This document shows, one piece after another, positions 1 through 11,095 of a DNA stretch of 64,000 nt (positions within the stretch are counted from its first letter, which is position 1; each line of letters begins with the position of its first letter). Both the position numbers and the translations under genes were made by a program. The DNA is from Haemonchus contortus. Its lineage: Eukaryota > Nematoda > Chromadorea > Rhabditida > Trichostrongylidae. The notes beneath the pieces were generated by a model. It ran no database searches, had not been told where the DNA came from, and saw only the letters and a list, made by a program, of their open reading frames with translations. The DNA is taken from positions 7,130,437 through 7,194,436 of the forward strand of contig LS997563.1 of assembly GCA_000469685.2 (NCBI GenBank). Direction: 5' to 3'.

Positions 1-327
1 TTATTCCCCTCATGGTAGGGAGTTTTAATAATCTAATAAAAAATCCTGATTCCTGACAAAAAAAAAGCTGAGTTCCCTTGACTATTAACGGGATCGAGTC
101 CTGAGCAAAACCAGACCTTGCCCAATCCAGCAAGTTCCTTCATGCTCCCACATCGCTAACTGCTGCGGATGATAGCAGTCATCCGAAACGACGTCAAATT
201 GGTGCTCGGTAATCTTGTTGTACTACTGCCAGACATGGACTATGGAGCGAGAAAGTTCCAGTTCATACAGAAATCGTTTTCAGCTGCTATCCAAGATTTC
301 AACAGTCAGAAAGGTATCGTAACTCAC

Positions 328-813
328 CTTAATCTCTCCTTCACAATCGTCTATCGCGTCACGACCACAGAAACATCTTAGTTGTTGATGGAGAGAACCT
401 TTACGGCTAGTTTTATTCCATGCGAAGACTTCACAAAAGGCCTCCTGTTGCTCCGAAATCCAATTCTTGGAAAAAGCTATTCAGCCTCAAAACTTACAAA
501 GCAAGTGATTCACCTGCTCCCACAACTCACCTCAGTTGTCACCTCCTCTGTTTTATCTCCTTGCAATTTGCACCAAGATGGATTACCATCGTCCGGATAA
601 ATATGTATTTCAAAGCAAAATCCCTCAAGGATACTTTCCTAAATAGTTCCCAGTAGCGAAGTTGAAATTACAATGGAGATGTTTCCTAAGTAAGAGAATA
701 CTCACGTTTTCAAGTCCTTCGGGGCAGAAATTGTAGCTGCGTACAACTTCGCCACAGTAGAGCAGCACATTGAGCAATAAAAGATAATAAAAGATGATAA
801 TCAAAGACTTCAT
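328..813 (-). CDS. Secreted Cys/Thr-rich family, copy 0 (5' part, cut by window edge)
   Basis: Three in-phase exons are visible: exon 1 at 706-813, exon 2 at 531-638 and exon 3 at 328-465. All are multiples of three and are flanked by GT donors (GTGAGT/GTGAGT/GTGAGT) and AG acceptors. Exon 1 starts MKSLIIIFYYLLLLNVLLYC, a clear signal peptide, and ends in NFCPEGLEN. Exon 2 has the family motif GFCFEIHIYP and a second Cys (PSWCKLQ). Exon 3 has EAFCEVFAWNKTS, with an N-glycosylation sequon, and LRCFCGRDAIDDCE. The Thr-rich exon of this copy would lie left of base 1. The protein is inferred to be secreted; its function and Pfam family are not recognised. No lesion is seen in these three exons. 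Confidence 0.6.
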
Positions 814-971
814 TAGATCCTATGCAACCGATTGACGACACGTATAGGCCAGCAAATAAAGATACTCACTGTGGGGTGAAAAAATACTATCGGAAGTAAA
901 TACTGATATATACCTACCTGTTGATCATAATTATGTCTAGAAATAAACAATGGGCTCAGATAAAAAAAAAG

Positions 972-1272
972 GACAATGTATTGAGGTGCTAATCAGTCCC
1001 GTCTGCCAGGGATGCTCCCACGCGTTCTGCCTCCATTCAGAATCGAAGTGGCGTATTGAATGCGTATGTGGCTTATACAATGGCTTGCGTTAGTCAGCCA
1101 ATGTACAAGCCAGTGCTTTTATCCTCCCAGACGAGTATGGCACAAATTAATCGACCCCGTAGGGATGGCAGGCTTGGGTGGTCTAGACGTATATCGATCC
1201 GGGACTCGAACCCATGACCATGCGTGTATGATAGTGCTCCATTTGCCACCACGCCACCTCCTCCCTCGGCTT
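972..1272 (-). mobile_element. tRNA-derived SINE, family 1 (unit a1)
   Basis: The tRNA-like head lies at the right (minus strand). It has an A-box-like GGCGTGGTGGCAAATGG and a B box GGTTCGAGTCCC. The body contains the same 3' portion as the plus-strand copy at 42,928-43,226 (the GACGGGA(C/T)TGATTA block). It is embedded in the unit, so it is repeated at 18,278 and 34,202. The boundaries are approximate. Confidence 0.7.
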
Positions 1273-1415
1273 AGATAAGCTGTGATGATGGCTTAGTAGT
1301 CCTTGAAGCCAAACTTCGTACACGAGATTATTGTTGTCCATGAGATTATTGTTTTATTATACTTTGGCAAGACTATCACAACACCGAGTAAATCAATATC
1401 TATGGAATACACACT

Positions 1416-1574
1416 CTACGACAATTCTTCAGGAAAAAGCTTTGTCATAAGCAGATCCATAAGCAGATAGGACAGATGTTTATTGAGTCGCGGGTACTGG
1501 AGGGTGTTCACCAGCCTTTTCACTCCACCACGCCAACTTTTTGAGTCCAGCACTCGTAACATACATGATGGCAT
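1416..1574 (-). pseudogene. Orphan copy 1 of the terminal snx-14 exon
   Basis: This is a 159-nt exon with an intact acceptor (CGTTTCAG just upstream on the minus strand), an open frame and the same stop as the real last exon of snx-14 at 46,321-46,479. It encodes the C-terminal end of the sorting-nexin C domain (LQYPRLNKHLSYLLMDLLMT). One visible change from the parent is Met for Val in MPSCMLRV. The rest of the gene is not adjacent: about 14 nt into the upstream intron the sequence switches to glutaminase-intron material. It is therefore a duplication by-product, not a functional gene on its own. Confidence 0.85.
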
Positions 1575-2490
1575 CTGAAACGAGCCAGAAGCAAGGTATG
1601 TACTTTGGACCTCCACTGAAAGCTGATTAGGTCCGAAACCGTGAACATCGACTCATAGAGTTTTTCCAAAAGACTAATAAAATGTTCTATTTCACTGTAG
1701 AACTTTCGAAAATCGAGCATTCTATCCTCTAGGAAAATAGCCTGATCTTCGTTGATTGGTCGATGCATTTTCCAGTAGGCAAGTTTAGTAGCGTGCGCTA
1801 GGTTGAAAAATGTCTGGTTCCTTCGTTTATACTGTCATCCAGTTCTGCATTCCCTCTACCTCATACTGTACTGTGGAAAAAATGACCCTTCTACTTGTCA
1901 GACTAGATGGGGGCGGCAAGTACTAGTATTCAACTTCCCGAAGCCTTAAGGGATCTTCTGACATGAACATTTCAAGACGAAGCGTTATGATTTGCTTAGG
2001 AGATCGTAAGTCGGAATCCCTGAAATACTCAAGTTGAATGGCTGGTGCAGGAAATTCCCTGTTTCCGGAATCTACACTTTATGCAAAGTCTATTAACCTA
2101 TTTTGCAGGAATGACCCAGCTTGAACGCGCTCTCATGCGTAGACTCTACCAAAAATTTGTGGTGCCACCCCGTGAATCCGAACCCGTCACTTCACAGAAA
2201 TGAGACCGGACCCTTACCCGCGACAATGCGAAACCACATCTTTTTTGGATTGGCCGGCCCATCGGATATCCAGCAGCGTATACTATCCTGGTTGAATTTG
2301 TAAAATTCACTGATTCAGAGAGAGCAGGCCAAATAAATTGAGAGCGGATAGTTTGAGGAGCAGAAAGGGCTCTTGGTACTGATGAATGAATAGCAACTAC
2401 GTCGAAGAAGGGAATGAACCTCAGGCCTGACTGCTTTTTGTTCTTTTTGAAGATTTTCCTTCCTTTGTGGGTTGAACAATAAGCCACAGA
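1575..2490. other. Unit-a junction and plus-strand remnants
   Basis: Directly after the orphan snx-14 exon the sequence matches the glutaminase intron of the b unit (GGTATGTACTTTGGACCTCC, compare 11,246). It then jumps, with about 0.4 kb missing, to the b-unit sequence equivalent to about 11,715. Around 1,895-2,010 (+) there is a weak, broken reading frame (LLLVRLDGGGK, then MNISRR). At 2,109 an acceptor-like TTTTGCAG precedes GMTQLE. These correspond to better preserved plus-strand pieces in unit 3 near 35,130-35,560. No functional gene is supported. Confidence 0.4.
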
Positions 2491-5187
2491 TTCGGCTTAG
2501 AAGCCCCCAAGCTTCAACATCCCTAATCCTTCAGAAACTTGCAGCTCGGAATCAAATGCTTTTCACCTTCTGATCTCAGAACAGGACAGAAGAAGAAAGC
2601 CACCCTTCCTCTCAGAACTGGAAAAGTTCGAGCATAAACATCCTGTTTACAACATTTGACCACCTTCAGCCATCTGAAATAGTGCCAGTCCGTCGTCCAT
2701 CCCGGTGCCAAAACTTTGCCGATGAACAATTGTGTCTTGAAGACTGTGCTCACTAGTCTCTCTGGTTTTCCTATTTCTTGCCAATATTAAATCAAAAAGG
2801 AACATTTTATACCGCACAACAACAAAACAATTTAAAACACCGTAATATTCAAGGATTTCCCTTGTATGTCAGGTAGGCGGTAGTTTCAATGTCGGCTGAC
2901 CGGCCAACCGTTCCGCCTCCCTGATTTATATTTGTAGTTCGAGACGGGGTATCGTGTAAGATGATTCCTGCAAAAAAAAAAGAGCCAGTTGAAGAGGAAG
3001 AGAGCTGGATACGAATTTTTTAGAATAGTTCTCGATTGAAATTGAAAAGAGACTCCGAAAACGACGATTCTAGTGACGCCCGAGGTATATTGGCATTTTG
3101 AAGCAGTAAAAAGGCATCTCATGCATGGGAACGAAATGTTATGATAAGCTGCGAATATGTTGAGCCTAGGGTTGCTTCCAAGGAAGGAAGGAAAAAAGAT
3201 GGGAGATTTAAAAGGTTCCCTGGCTCCCCTTTTACTATCACAGTATCAAACTCTCCTGAACCGCCACTTCTCTTCTACTTTCAGGACCATTTTTTGTAGC
3301 TAACTGTCTGAAATAGTTATCCTTATCATGAGTATTAAATCATCTGCCAGAATCAAGGAGTTCCCAGACCCTTCTGCATCCTAAGTTCAAGCCATGTCAA
3401 TGTTTTTATTCTAAATTTTACAGATAGAAACCACCAATCTAACTTACTCTAATACCTATCCATAAGTCCTTTTGAGTATACATGAGATACAAAGTGTACC
3501 TTTTTAGGGTATTGGTGGTACGCTTCGGCGCTGTCCATATGAATAGAATTCCAGATGGTCTCGAAGTTTTTCAAAAAGCCTTGCTTGTATTAGCAGTATA
3601 ATTGTCATTAGAGTAAATAGTATTGCCAATCGTTCAATCAACTGATTGCTGCAAGAATTTTAAATTATAACTGTAGACCTGGTCATAAGTTATATGTAGC
3701 ACACTGTGGTTGTCCAAGAAAATATCTCCTTCTAAGTAGACAGTTCTTCTCCTCCTCTCTAGTTAGGCTTTTTTTTGAATTCTGGGCTTTCCTCACAACC
3801 TCGAACGCTGACATAACCAATGCCGACGTTCACTTATTTATCCTCCCTCATCTAGGTTACCACCAAACGAACAGTAAGAGGTACGTGGAGGACGGACAAG
3901 ACAAGGGCGATGGCTGATGCGATGCGACCTCTACTACACTCGCAGACGAGCGGGAAACAACTGACCCAAGTTGAAGCTAAACTGAAAGGGTTGAAGAGCA
4001 TGGGACAGTGAGGATATTGTCGCATGAAAGGGAGACTTTTCGTACCATCTCGGAAACTATGTAGCAGATGTGGAACAGTAAGAATTGGGAGTAATCAGAT
4101 CACTCATGAGAAGCGGCAAAGCAAAAGGTTGGGTTCAGGCTCAACGCCGAAGAAATAAACTTTTGAATAGCTCGCAGTCGTGTAGACATGACATTGCACA
4201 GTAGAATCATCTGGTACCATCCATACAAACAGCCGGGGTAGCCATGCCGATCTTCTCCGATGGCTGGTGGGTATTCGGTAACAGTCTGAGCTCGAAGACG
4301 CTCCATTAGATGGAGCGAGGAAGGGAAAGGGGAAGTAAATGTGTGTTTGTCTTGCTTCAGCCGATGTGTCTGGCGGCCATCCGAAAAAGCAGGCGAGCAG
4401 GAGCTGTCGGACGTTGGATGACTACGATGAAGATCACTCACACGTGTGAATAAGGAGAGAAGTCCCACTGAACTTTCTGATTAGCCGTCCAACAGTAGAT
4501 ACGCCCCATACAGATGTTGCCGTCCAGCGCCGTACGATCTCCTGTTCCGTGACTAGAACTACTCAATAGGTTCACTTCTGCCTCCACCTTCTGGAATGCG
4601 TTCCTTGACGTTCCCTATTCGAGTGATTTTCGTTCGGTGTACAGGGGAATATCAACGCAGAAAGTCAAGGAGCTCCCAAATCGAATGAAAATTCCGTCAC
4701 GTCACTCGAAAAGGTAAGCTTGGAGTAGAAGGATAGTCTTGCAGAGCATCTCTCAGAGCCTGGTTATTCTCTTTTGATTCTGAGTCTTCATAAATAGCTC
4801 AAACAGTTACAACCTATTCTCAGCTCTTCCAATCCTCAAGTTGAGACGAAAAAGTCTCCTCCACGCAGTAACCCCCTTTGCTTCATACGGCTTGCCCATG
4901 CTATTCCGCGTTGTCTTCACCCATCCCAGCAGTTGATCAGTCATCACTACTTTGCTATGCATGTGTTACCCTCCCATCTGAACGTTCCCTTATGTTTTTT
5001 GCCGGTGAATCTCTCCCCCTGTTCAACCGATGGTAAGCCTTGGATATGGGAAAATAGAGAAATGGTGACGGCAATAACCGGGCGATTGGTACAACATGGA
5101 TTTTTGAACCCGTCGAAGAAGCTGAAAGATTTGTGAAAGACCCTAGACGTATGAACTGTACAGTACTCAATGTTACGAGTTTGCCCT
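2491..5187. other. Conserved unit interior without an assignable gene
   Basis: This stretch recurs at 12,740-15,400, 19,800-22,540, 28,670-31,335 and, more diverged, 35,880-40,345. Several short frames are kept between near-identical copies, for example FKTQLFIGKV on the minus strand at about 2,720. They are too similar between recent copies for conservation to be informative, and the diverged unit-3 version is frame-broken. It could be the 3' flank of the secreted gene, a decayed neighbour, or non-coding RNA. No family was recognised. Confidence 0.35.
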
Positions 5188-7543
5188 TCAACTAATCAAA
5201 ATATGCTTCGAGACAAATAAGAGACTTTCAGAGGCTTTTTTCAATATTACTCCTAAAAATGAAGATTATATGGAACTTACTCGAGCTCCTTCAACTTCCG
5301 GCGATATTCTCTCTGAAACGTCGACCTATTCAAATCAAATGCCATGATCCGAAGTAATAAAGTAATGTTCTTCCTTACCTCACGAGTAATCCAGATAGTA
5401 GTAATTCTTCCCGGGTCATAGTATTCCGCTGTTGTTGTCTCATCAGGTTCCTCAGTAGTTGTAGTAGGTTCTATTACCTGGGGCAACTCTGTGGGTACTG
5501 TAGTTGGGATAAAAACGCTTTTAGTTGATTTCTCGGTTAAAATGGTTGTCGACTTGATGTCTTTTGTGAAATTTGGACTTTTCGATGATGTCTTTGTCGA
5601 TATGGTGCTTGCCGTGGATGGTGAAGCCATAGTAGTCGTAGCGGTTCTGGAGGTAATCGGTAAAGTTGTTGTTAAGAAAGTCGATACGGGAGTTGTTGTC
5701 GCACTGGTAGTTGTCGGAGTCGTCGAAGTTGGCGTTTTTGTTGTTGCTAATGTTGTTTTTGTTGTTGTTGTTGTCGTTTTTGTGGTGGCGGTGGTTGTGG
5801 TAGGGGCAGCAACGGTGAAGGTGGTGGCTGTGGTTGTGGTAGTGGTGGCGGCGGTGGTAGTAGGGGCAGCAACGGTGAAGGTGGTGGCGGTGGTGGGAGA
5901 GGGGGCGGTTTTAGCAATTGCTGTTGTTGCTGCCGTTCTTGTTGTTTCTGTCCGATATAGGCGTCTTGGAGCCTGTTGCTTTTGTCCGTGAAGCACGTGT
6001 TGATGATGATTGTGTCTTCGCCGTTTTGTCCGTTGTCTTTCCCGTCTTACGGGACAATAGGCTCCTGATCTCTTTTCCTTCCTCTGGACGACAGTAGTTG
6101 ACGCCATAAAAGTAAGATCTGCTCACACTCTGCAAAAAAAAACGTTCTTCAACTGAAATCAAGCATTTCTGAAATATGTTGACTCAGTGTTGTCTTGTGA
6201 CCAATCCCTTTGATAACAATTGTCTATACTGTCAGTTACTATCGCGTATGGACTAAACTTTATTGGAATACTTTTTAAATGATATTCTTCATTCGCATGG
6301 TTAAACAGGGCCCTTTGTAAAGTAAAAGTCAAAGATAATGGATAAAACTGTAATTTCGGTTCCAAGAGATTATGAGGAGAACGAAAAAAATGTTGTGTTA
6401 TGGTTAACTCCAATTTCGTAGCTATATCTGTATCTATTTAGTTCTCTGAATGAAGTGCTTCTGATTTTCACATTTTCACATTTTGAGCAAAAAAAACGAA
6501 CACCTCACTTTTGGCCTCTAATGGATTCGTAACCTTTACCCATGCCCCCCACAATCTAGTAACGATCTCTGTATCGCGAACTGCGGTGAGAAGCAGCAAT
6601 CAAACGAAGCATCAATACAGAAGATTCGGCATTTTGAAAGAATCACGAATGGCATGTTCTCACCCACCCACCGTATCCGCCAGAGCAGTATAGTAATCAC
6701 ACACAATGATATAGGAGTTGTTTGCTGACTGCTCAGAAACCCGTCACATACACCGACGCAACGGAAAAAGAGTAACTGACAATGGCAGGTGTGGGGTTCT
6801 CGTTGTAGTCCCCTGGCTGTGGAACGTCGTTCTAATTTATCGCAATGCCTTTGGGACTTGGAATCTTATCAATGTCAAATTGAAGTCCTATAAACATTTT
6901 ATCACTTTCGTGTCGCTGTAGTTCCTGGCCCACCAACCTGCTGCGATAGCGCCCTTTGCTTACTATTACATAGAGGGTTGTTCAGCTAACTGTACGAGGA
7001 ATTCCCCTTTTGGCTCCTGTGACCAATCAGAAAAGTTTCCATTGATTAAAAAGTTGCTGTAACGCACAATGATCTCGTCCATACATAAGCCTAGATTGCC
7101 ATAAGCACAGAAACATTTCAGTTGGATATAAGAGTATGAAGTGCTCCATCTATAGAATCTGCAAACGGGCTCAGTACGCTTCCAACCTCGTTCCTGGAAG
7201 AAAAACAAATAAACTTACGAATTTACAGTACGAGTGAATCATCCTTTCACAGAACTCACCTTATTATTTAGTTCGGATGCAGTATTATGTAGGATGAAGC
7301 AAATAGCTTCTCCAGCAGCTGCGCTCTCAGAAACACCCACTCCGAAACAAAATCCTCCAGAATCTCTATCCTAAACTTTTGCGAGAAGCGAATTTGCACT
7401 CACAACAGAATTGAATTTTCGTAAATGGATGTCTCTACCGTGTCAATTGCTGCAGGGCAATTGCTGTAGTCTTTAGCTTGTTCACAGTGAAGCATTAGGT
7501 TGAGCATTAAAAGGCAATGAAAGTTAGAAACCAAAGACTTCAT
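5188..7543 (-). pseudogene. Secreted Cys/Thr-rich family, copy 1 (frameshifted)
   Basis: Exons are at 7,439-7,543, 7,260-7,370, 7,068-7,193, 5,379-6,129 and 5,281-5,312, with a stop reached just after the acceptor at 5,192. Exon 1 encodes the signal peptide (MKSLVSNFHCLLMLNLML) and DYSNCP. Exon 2 has GGFCFGVGV and one more Cys. Exon 3 has EPVCRFYRW and LKCFCAYGNLGLC. The Thr-rich exon starts SVSRSYFYGVNYC. That exon is 751 nt instead of the 750 nt of copy 3. An extra T near 5,950 (GTTTCTG against GTTCTG in copy 3) shifts the frame and joins the protein to a different N-terminal frame. It is probably a recent pseudogene unless the extra base is a sequencing error. Confidence 0.6.
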
Positions 7544-8605
7544 ATCAGATTCCTACACTACCGATCAGTGGGACGTCAGGGCAAACAAATAATGGTACTT
7601 ACTATAGGACAATAGAATTTTATCTGTGAGTAAAGATGATGTATACTTGTCTGATGGTGATAGTTTTATCTAAGAAATAAACCATGAGCTCGGATAAGAA
7701 GTGATAAGAAGACGACCGAATTCAGCAAAGTTTGGTCATGGAGCATGCTTGGTGAGGCAGGAGGTGGCTACCTGATTGCCGATGAAGAAGTTCTTGTAGC
7801 CTTATAGGAAATCGTTGACCAAGATCGAAACTAAGCTGCTTTTATTTTGAACGAAGGAGGAGGCAGAAAGACTGAGAGTGCAAAATACTGATCCAGTTGA
7901 TATTACTCGTTTCCCACGATGCAATTGCTAACTGCCAAAAAATGGGAGAAAACGTTCCCATCCGGTCCGCTTCGTGGCAAGGTCCAGACGAAAATTTTCT
8001 GAATTTCCCTTCAGTGCTTAAATTGGAAATTTCCATGAATCTATTTTTTCATTTTGCTTTACAAGTTCAACGAACAGTGAAAACGAAGTATACATAGGAG
8101 CACGATAAGGGCTAACCATTACTGATGAAGGAGAACACAGTATGGGAAGATGGCTTCATCCTGGAAAAGCTGCTGGGCTTGAGGGAAAGGTCCTGCGAAA
8201 GCTGATAGAAGAGAAACCAATCATTCCGATGGTGCCCTTATCGTGCTCCTATGTATACTTCATTTTCACTGTTCGTCGAAAATTGGAATTCAAACTATTC
8301 CTCCGGGCATTGATGCGCTCAAGCAGGTACCAGTAACGTTTACTTTTACGAGCCGGTGTGGTCCACTGAACCCTTCCTGTCCGGAAGATACGAAGCAAAT
8401 GATCCCATTCCTCCACAGCTCCCATGAAAAAGTTGGACCACCGGGTTGGCAACCTCCATTCGTCTGAAGTTCCCAGAGATCCGGCCGTTTACCATCTTTG
8501 CTCCGCGGTCACTACAGAACCGCTTGATTGATGCATGCATGGTGCAACTGATCTTCGACTCCTTATAAGTATCTAAGTATTACAAAACGCAAAAACTATT
8601 AAATA
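7544..8605. other. Intergenic stretch of unit b1
   Basis: This lies upstream of copy 1 of the secreted gene and should hold its promoter. No TATA or initiator can be named with confidence. Apart from the inverted repeat at 8,069-8,275, nothing is recognised. Short open frames here are not supported by splice sites or family matches. Confidence 0.35.
8069..8275. repeat. Inverted repeat, about 42-bp arms (unit b1)
   Basis: The left arm begins CGAACAGTGAAAACGAAGTA and runs to about 8,110. The right arm (about 8,233-8,275) is its near-perfect reverse complement and ends TTCATTTTCACTGTTCG. A spacer of about 120 bp separates them. It recurs in unit b2 at 25,421-25,627. Unit 3 does not show it at the equivalent place (about 45,200). 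It could be a small MITE or a transcribed hairpin. Confidence 0.6.
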
Positions 8606-8642
8606 ATTATATAATTCGCTAAGTGTGTCTGTTGGTGTGTCG

Positions 8643-8690
8643 GTGTGTGTGTGTGTGTGTGTGTGTGTGTCGGTGTGTGTGTTTGACCGG
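8643..8690. repeat. GT microsatellite
   Basis: A run of GT dinucleotides interrupted by TCG, near the left end of the b1-specific insertion. A decayed equivalent lies in reverse orientation at about 43,525-43,555. Confidence 0.85.
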
Positions 8691-9290
8691 AAATTCATAT
8701 CTCCTGTCCCCGTGGACCTAGAAAGCTCAAATTTGGTACGAGTACGGGGAGCAGAAAGGGAACACTTATGGCATGTGGCAGAACCGGACCCCGCCCACAG
8801 GGGCGGGGCGTGCGCGATAGAAATTTTGGGCCGCGAACTCATAACTCCTGTTCCACTGGACCCAGAGCGTTGAAAATTGGTGGGAGTACAGGAGACATGA
8901 TGGGAACACTTATGGTAGGTGGCAGGACTGGACTACGCCTACAGGGGGCAGAGCGTGCTTGATAGAAATTTTAGGCCGCTAATTCATAATTCCTGCTCCA
9001 GTGGACCCAGAGCGTTCAAACTTGGTAAGAGTGAAGGAAACAGGATGGGAACACTATTGGCAGGTAGTAGGGACCGGGCTCCGCCTGCAAGGGGCGGGGC
9101 GTGTGCGAAAGAAATTTTAGATAGCAAATTCATAACTCCTGTCCCAGTGGACCCAAAGCGTTCAAAATCGGTAGGAGTACAGGGGACGGCATGGGAACAC
9201 TTATGGCAGTTGGTAAGATCGAACTCCGCCTACAGTGAGCGGGGCGTGCGCGTTAGAAATTCTGAGTTGCAAATGCATAACTCATAATAA
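8690..9290 (+). repeat. Four tandem units of about 145 bp
   Basis: The motif GGGAACAC(T)TATGGCA recurs at about 8,758, 8,902, 9,047 and 9,193, so the period is 144-146 bp. Each unit also has CATAACTCCTG, CCAGTGGACCC and GGGGCGGGGCGTG blocks. The units are diverged by scattered substitutions. It is internal to the b1 insertion. Confidence 0.8.
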
Positions 9291-10026
9291 TAACATAATA
9301 ACAAGCGAGCGAGCGTTGCAATCCCCCTCGCGTCAACACTGGAACCTTCTCAATGACGACAATGTAGGATGCGTCGTGGTCGTAGGTACTCTGTGACAAG
9401 AACTGACAACAACTGATAAGAACTGATAATGGGCCTTAGAGAGCGAATGGGTATTCATAATCAAATACTGACTCTTTAAAATGTTTCATGCAATAAGACG
9501 GGTAAATGCAGTAATAGCAACCGATCAAAGACATTTCTCCATAACGAAATGAGAATATTGTCCATTCCTTGCTATTAAACTACGACCGTTACGTAGTAGG
9601 CTTTGTGACACAATGAAGTACCACGATTCCTTTTTGTTTTGTGACATTTCATTTGTGACTAAACTCATCCGACCGCTAATGATTCGAGATTCCCAATTAA
9701 TGAAAACTCCGTGGAGAAAATGTTCTATTGATAACGACATCTGTGATAGGCGTTACTATCCATTTCTGGGTACCATTCAAGACATTGGCTTTCAATCAGT
9801 TAAGCCATCAATGTGACACAATTTCGAGATAAAGAGCAATGCATCGAGACTTCTAATTAGTATACAATCAAATCTAATACAGAAAAAATCGCTCCCATTT
9901 CGGGAGTGTAGAGCTTTTAAAGAAAAGCTAATTTTCTACAAAAAGGAGGAGCGCCCGGCGAAGCCGGGCGACACCATAAGAAGGAGGGAAGCCTGGCGTT
10001 AGCCGGGCGGCCCGACTGGTTAAATA

Positions 10027-10662
10027 TAAAACCATATTCTATAATTAACAGACATTGCGGGTATCAATAATTCCAACTCCTGCACATTCATTTTGATGAC
10101 AAAAATAACCAATTCTGTTCGATTCCAGACGATGTCCAGGCTGTATTGGATGGGCTCCTTAAAGCTGTACAACGAGCTTGCAAAATGTGTTTAATTTCTG
10201 ACTCAAACCTAGATTTGATTGAATGCATTGCCTTCACATGACATGGCACCCTTCTCCGACACAAACCTGACTACTAATCCCAGTTTTCGGTCACAACGCT
10301 CGCTATGGCACATCGTTAAACGACTTTCTGAACACGCCATGCACGCGAATCTTTTGGAAACTTCAGGGTAGTCCGCTAAATGATCACAACTGAATTTGAT
10401 CGATTGGACAGACTCTAAAAATGGTAATATTATCAAATGTCACTCAATACAGAAGTTATCGATATCGGTTTCTCAATGAACAAAACTCACAAATACCTTC
10501 GAGGATCGTCGGGATTCATGAAATACTGCAGAGATGAAAGATAGACGTACCTCACCAAGAAATACTTTCAAATGTACACAAAATCCAGGAGATCATTGTT
10601 TTCTTATACTATGGCAAGACTATCACAACACCGAGTAAATCAATAAATATGGAGTACACATT
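10027..10662. other. Intergenic stretch between the insertion and the orphan snx-14 exon
   Basis: This matches 25,958-26,593 and, more diverged, 45,700-46,320 downstream of the true snx-14 gene. It is therefore a duplicate of snx-14 3' flank. It includes a minus-strand AATAAA-like site in the parent copy. No gene is seen. Confidence 0.5.
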
Positions 10663-10821
10663 CTACGACAATTCTTCTGGGAAAAGCTTTGTCATAAGCA
10701 GATCCATAAGCAAATAGGACAGATGTTTATTGAGTCGCGGGTACTGGAGGGTGTTCACCAGTCTTTTGACTCCACCACGCCAACTTTTTGAGTCCAGTAC
10801 TCGTAGCACACATGATGGCAT
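10663..10821 (-). pseudogene. Orphan copy 2 of the terminal snx-14 exon
   Basis: This 159-nt exon has an acceptor, frame and stop preserved, and the Val form (MPSCVLRV) as in the parent. Homology to the true snx-14 locus continues about 200 bp into its last intron (compare 10,822-11,020 with 46,480-46,755, both ending CGATTTTGGAAAA) and then stops. Plus-strand glutaminase sequence begins within the next about 80 bp. This is the clearest view of the ancestral duplication junction. Confidence 0.85.
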
Positions 10822-11095
10822 CTGAAGAAGAGTCGGAAGAGTTTCACCACGCGACAGCAATTCGGTACAACCACTTTTTCTCTTTTTCCTTTTTGTTCCG
10901 TACTTTTGGTGGTACCGATAAGTGATGGAAAGAAAAATTTCCCGAATTTTTCTTCTATGGTAAACTCGACATGCACGGCTTATTCCTAGAGCTGAGCGTA
11001 GTGTCGATTTTGGAAAATGATTCATCGAAACTTCAGCTGTCCTCAAGGTCTTGTGAAAATGGACGTTGCCAATGGACATCATACTTTCGTTACAG

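Larger units (their letters stand above)
8606..10019 (+). mobile_element. 1.4-kb insertion specific to unit b1
   Basis: Unit b2 (around 25,955) has the empty site CTATTAAATATAAAACC, whereas b1 has a 1,421-bp insertion whose ends both carry TTAAATA. That gives a 7-bp target duplication at 8,599-8,605 and 10,020-10,026. The element begins ATTATATAATTCGC, then a GT microsatellite, then four tandem units of about 145 bp. It ends with two GC-rich hairpins (about 9,951-9,970 and 9,990-10,008) before CGACTGG. No transposase frame is seen, so it is non-autonomous and its superfamily is unknown. Confidence 0.7.

Noticed and set aside
1520..1768. Minus-strand frame with LLEKLYESMFTVSDL, looking like the RGS end of SNX14
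   Set aside because: It extends through the unit junction into sequence that aligns with the 3' flank of the glutaminase fragment in b units, and the true snx-14 RGS exons are elsewhere with different sequence.
2523..2753. Minus-strand frame with FKTQLFIGKVLAPGW
   Set aside because: The unit-3 version (about 36,000-36,150) keeps only the first about 25 codons before a frame break, which is not enough to call a gene.
4100..4468. A 122-residue minus-strand protein (also 21,406-21,774 and 30,333-30,710)
   Set aside because: It is open only among recent near-identical copies. The diverged unit-3 counterpart needs another frame, and no family match or splice site supports it.
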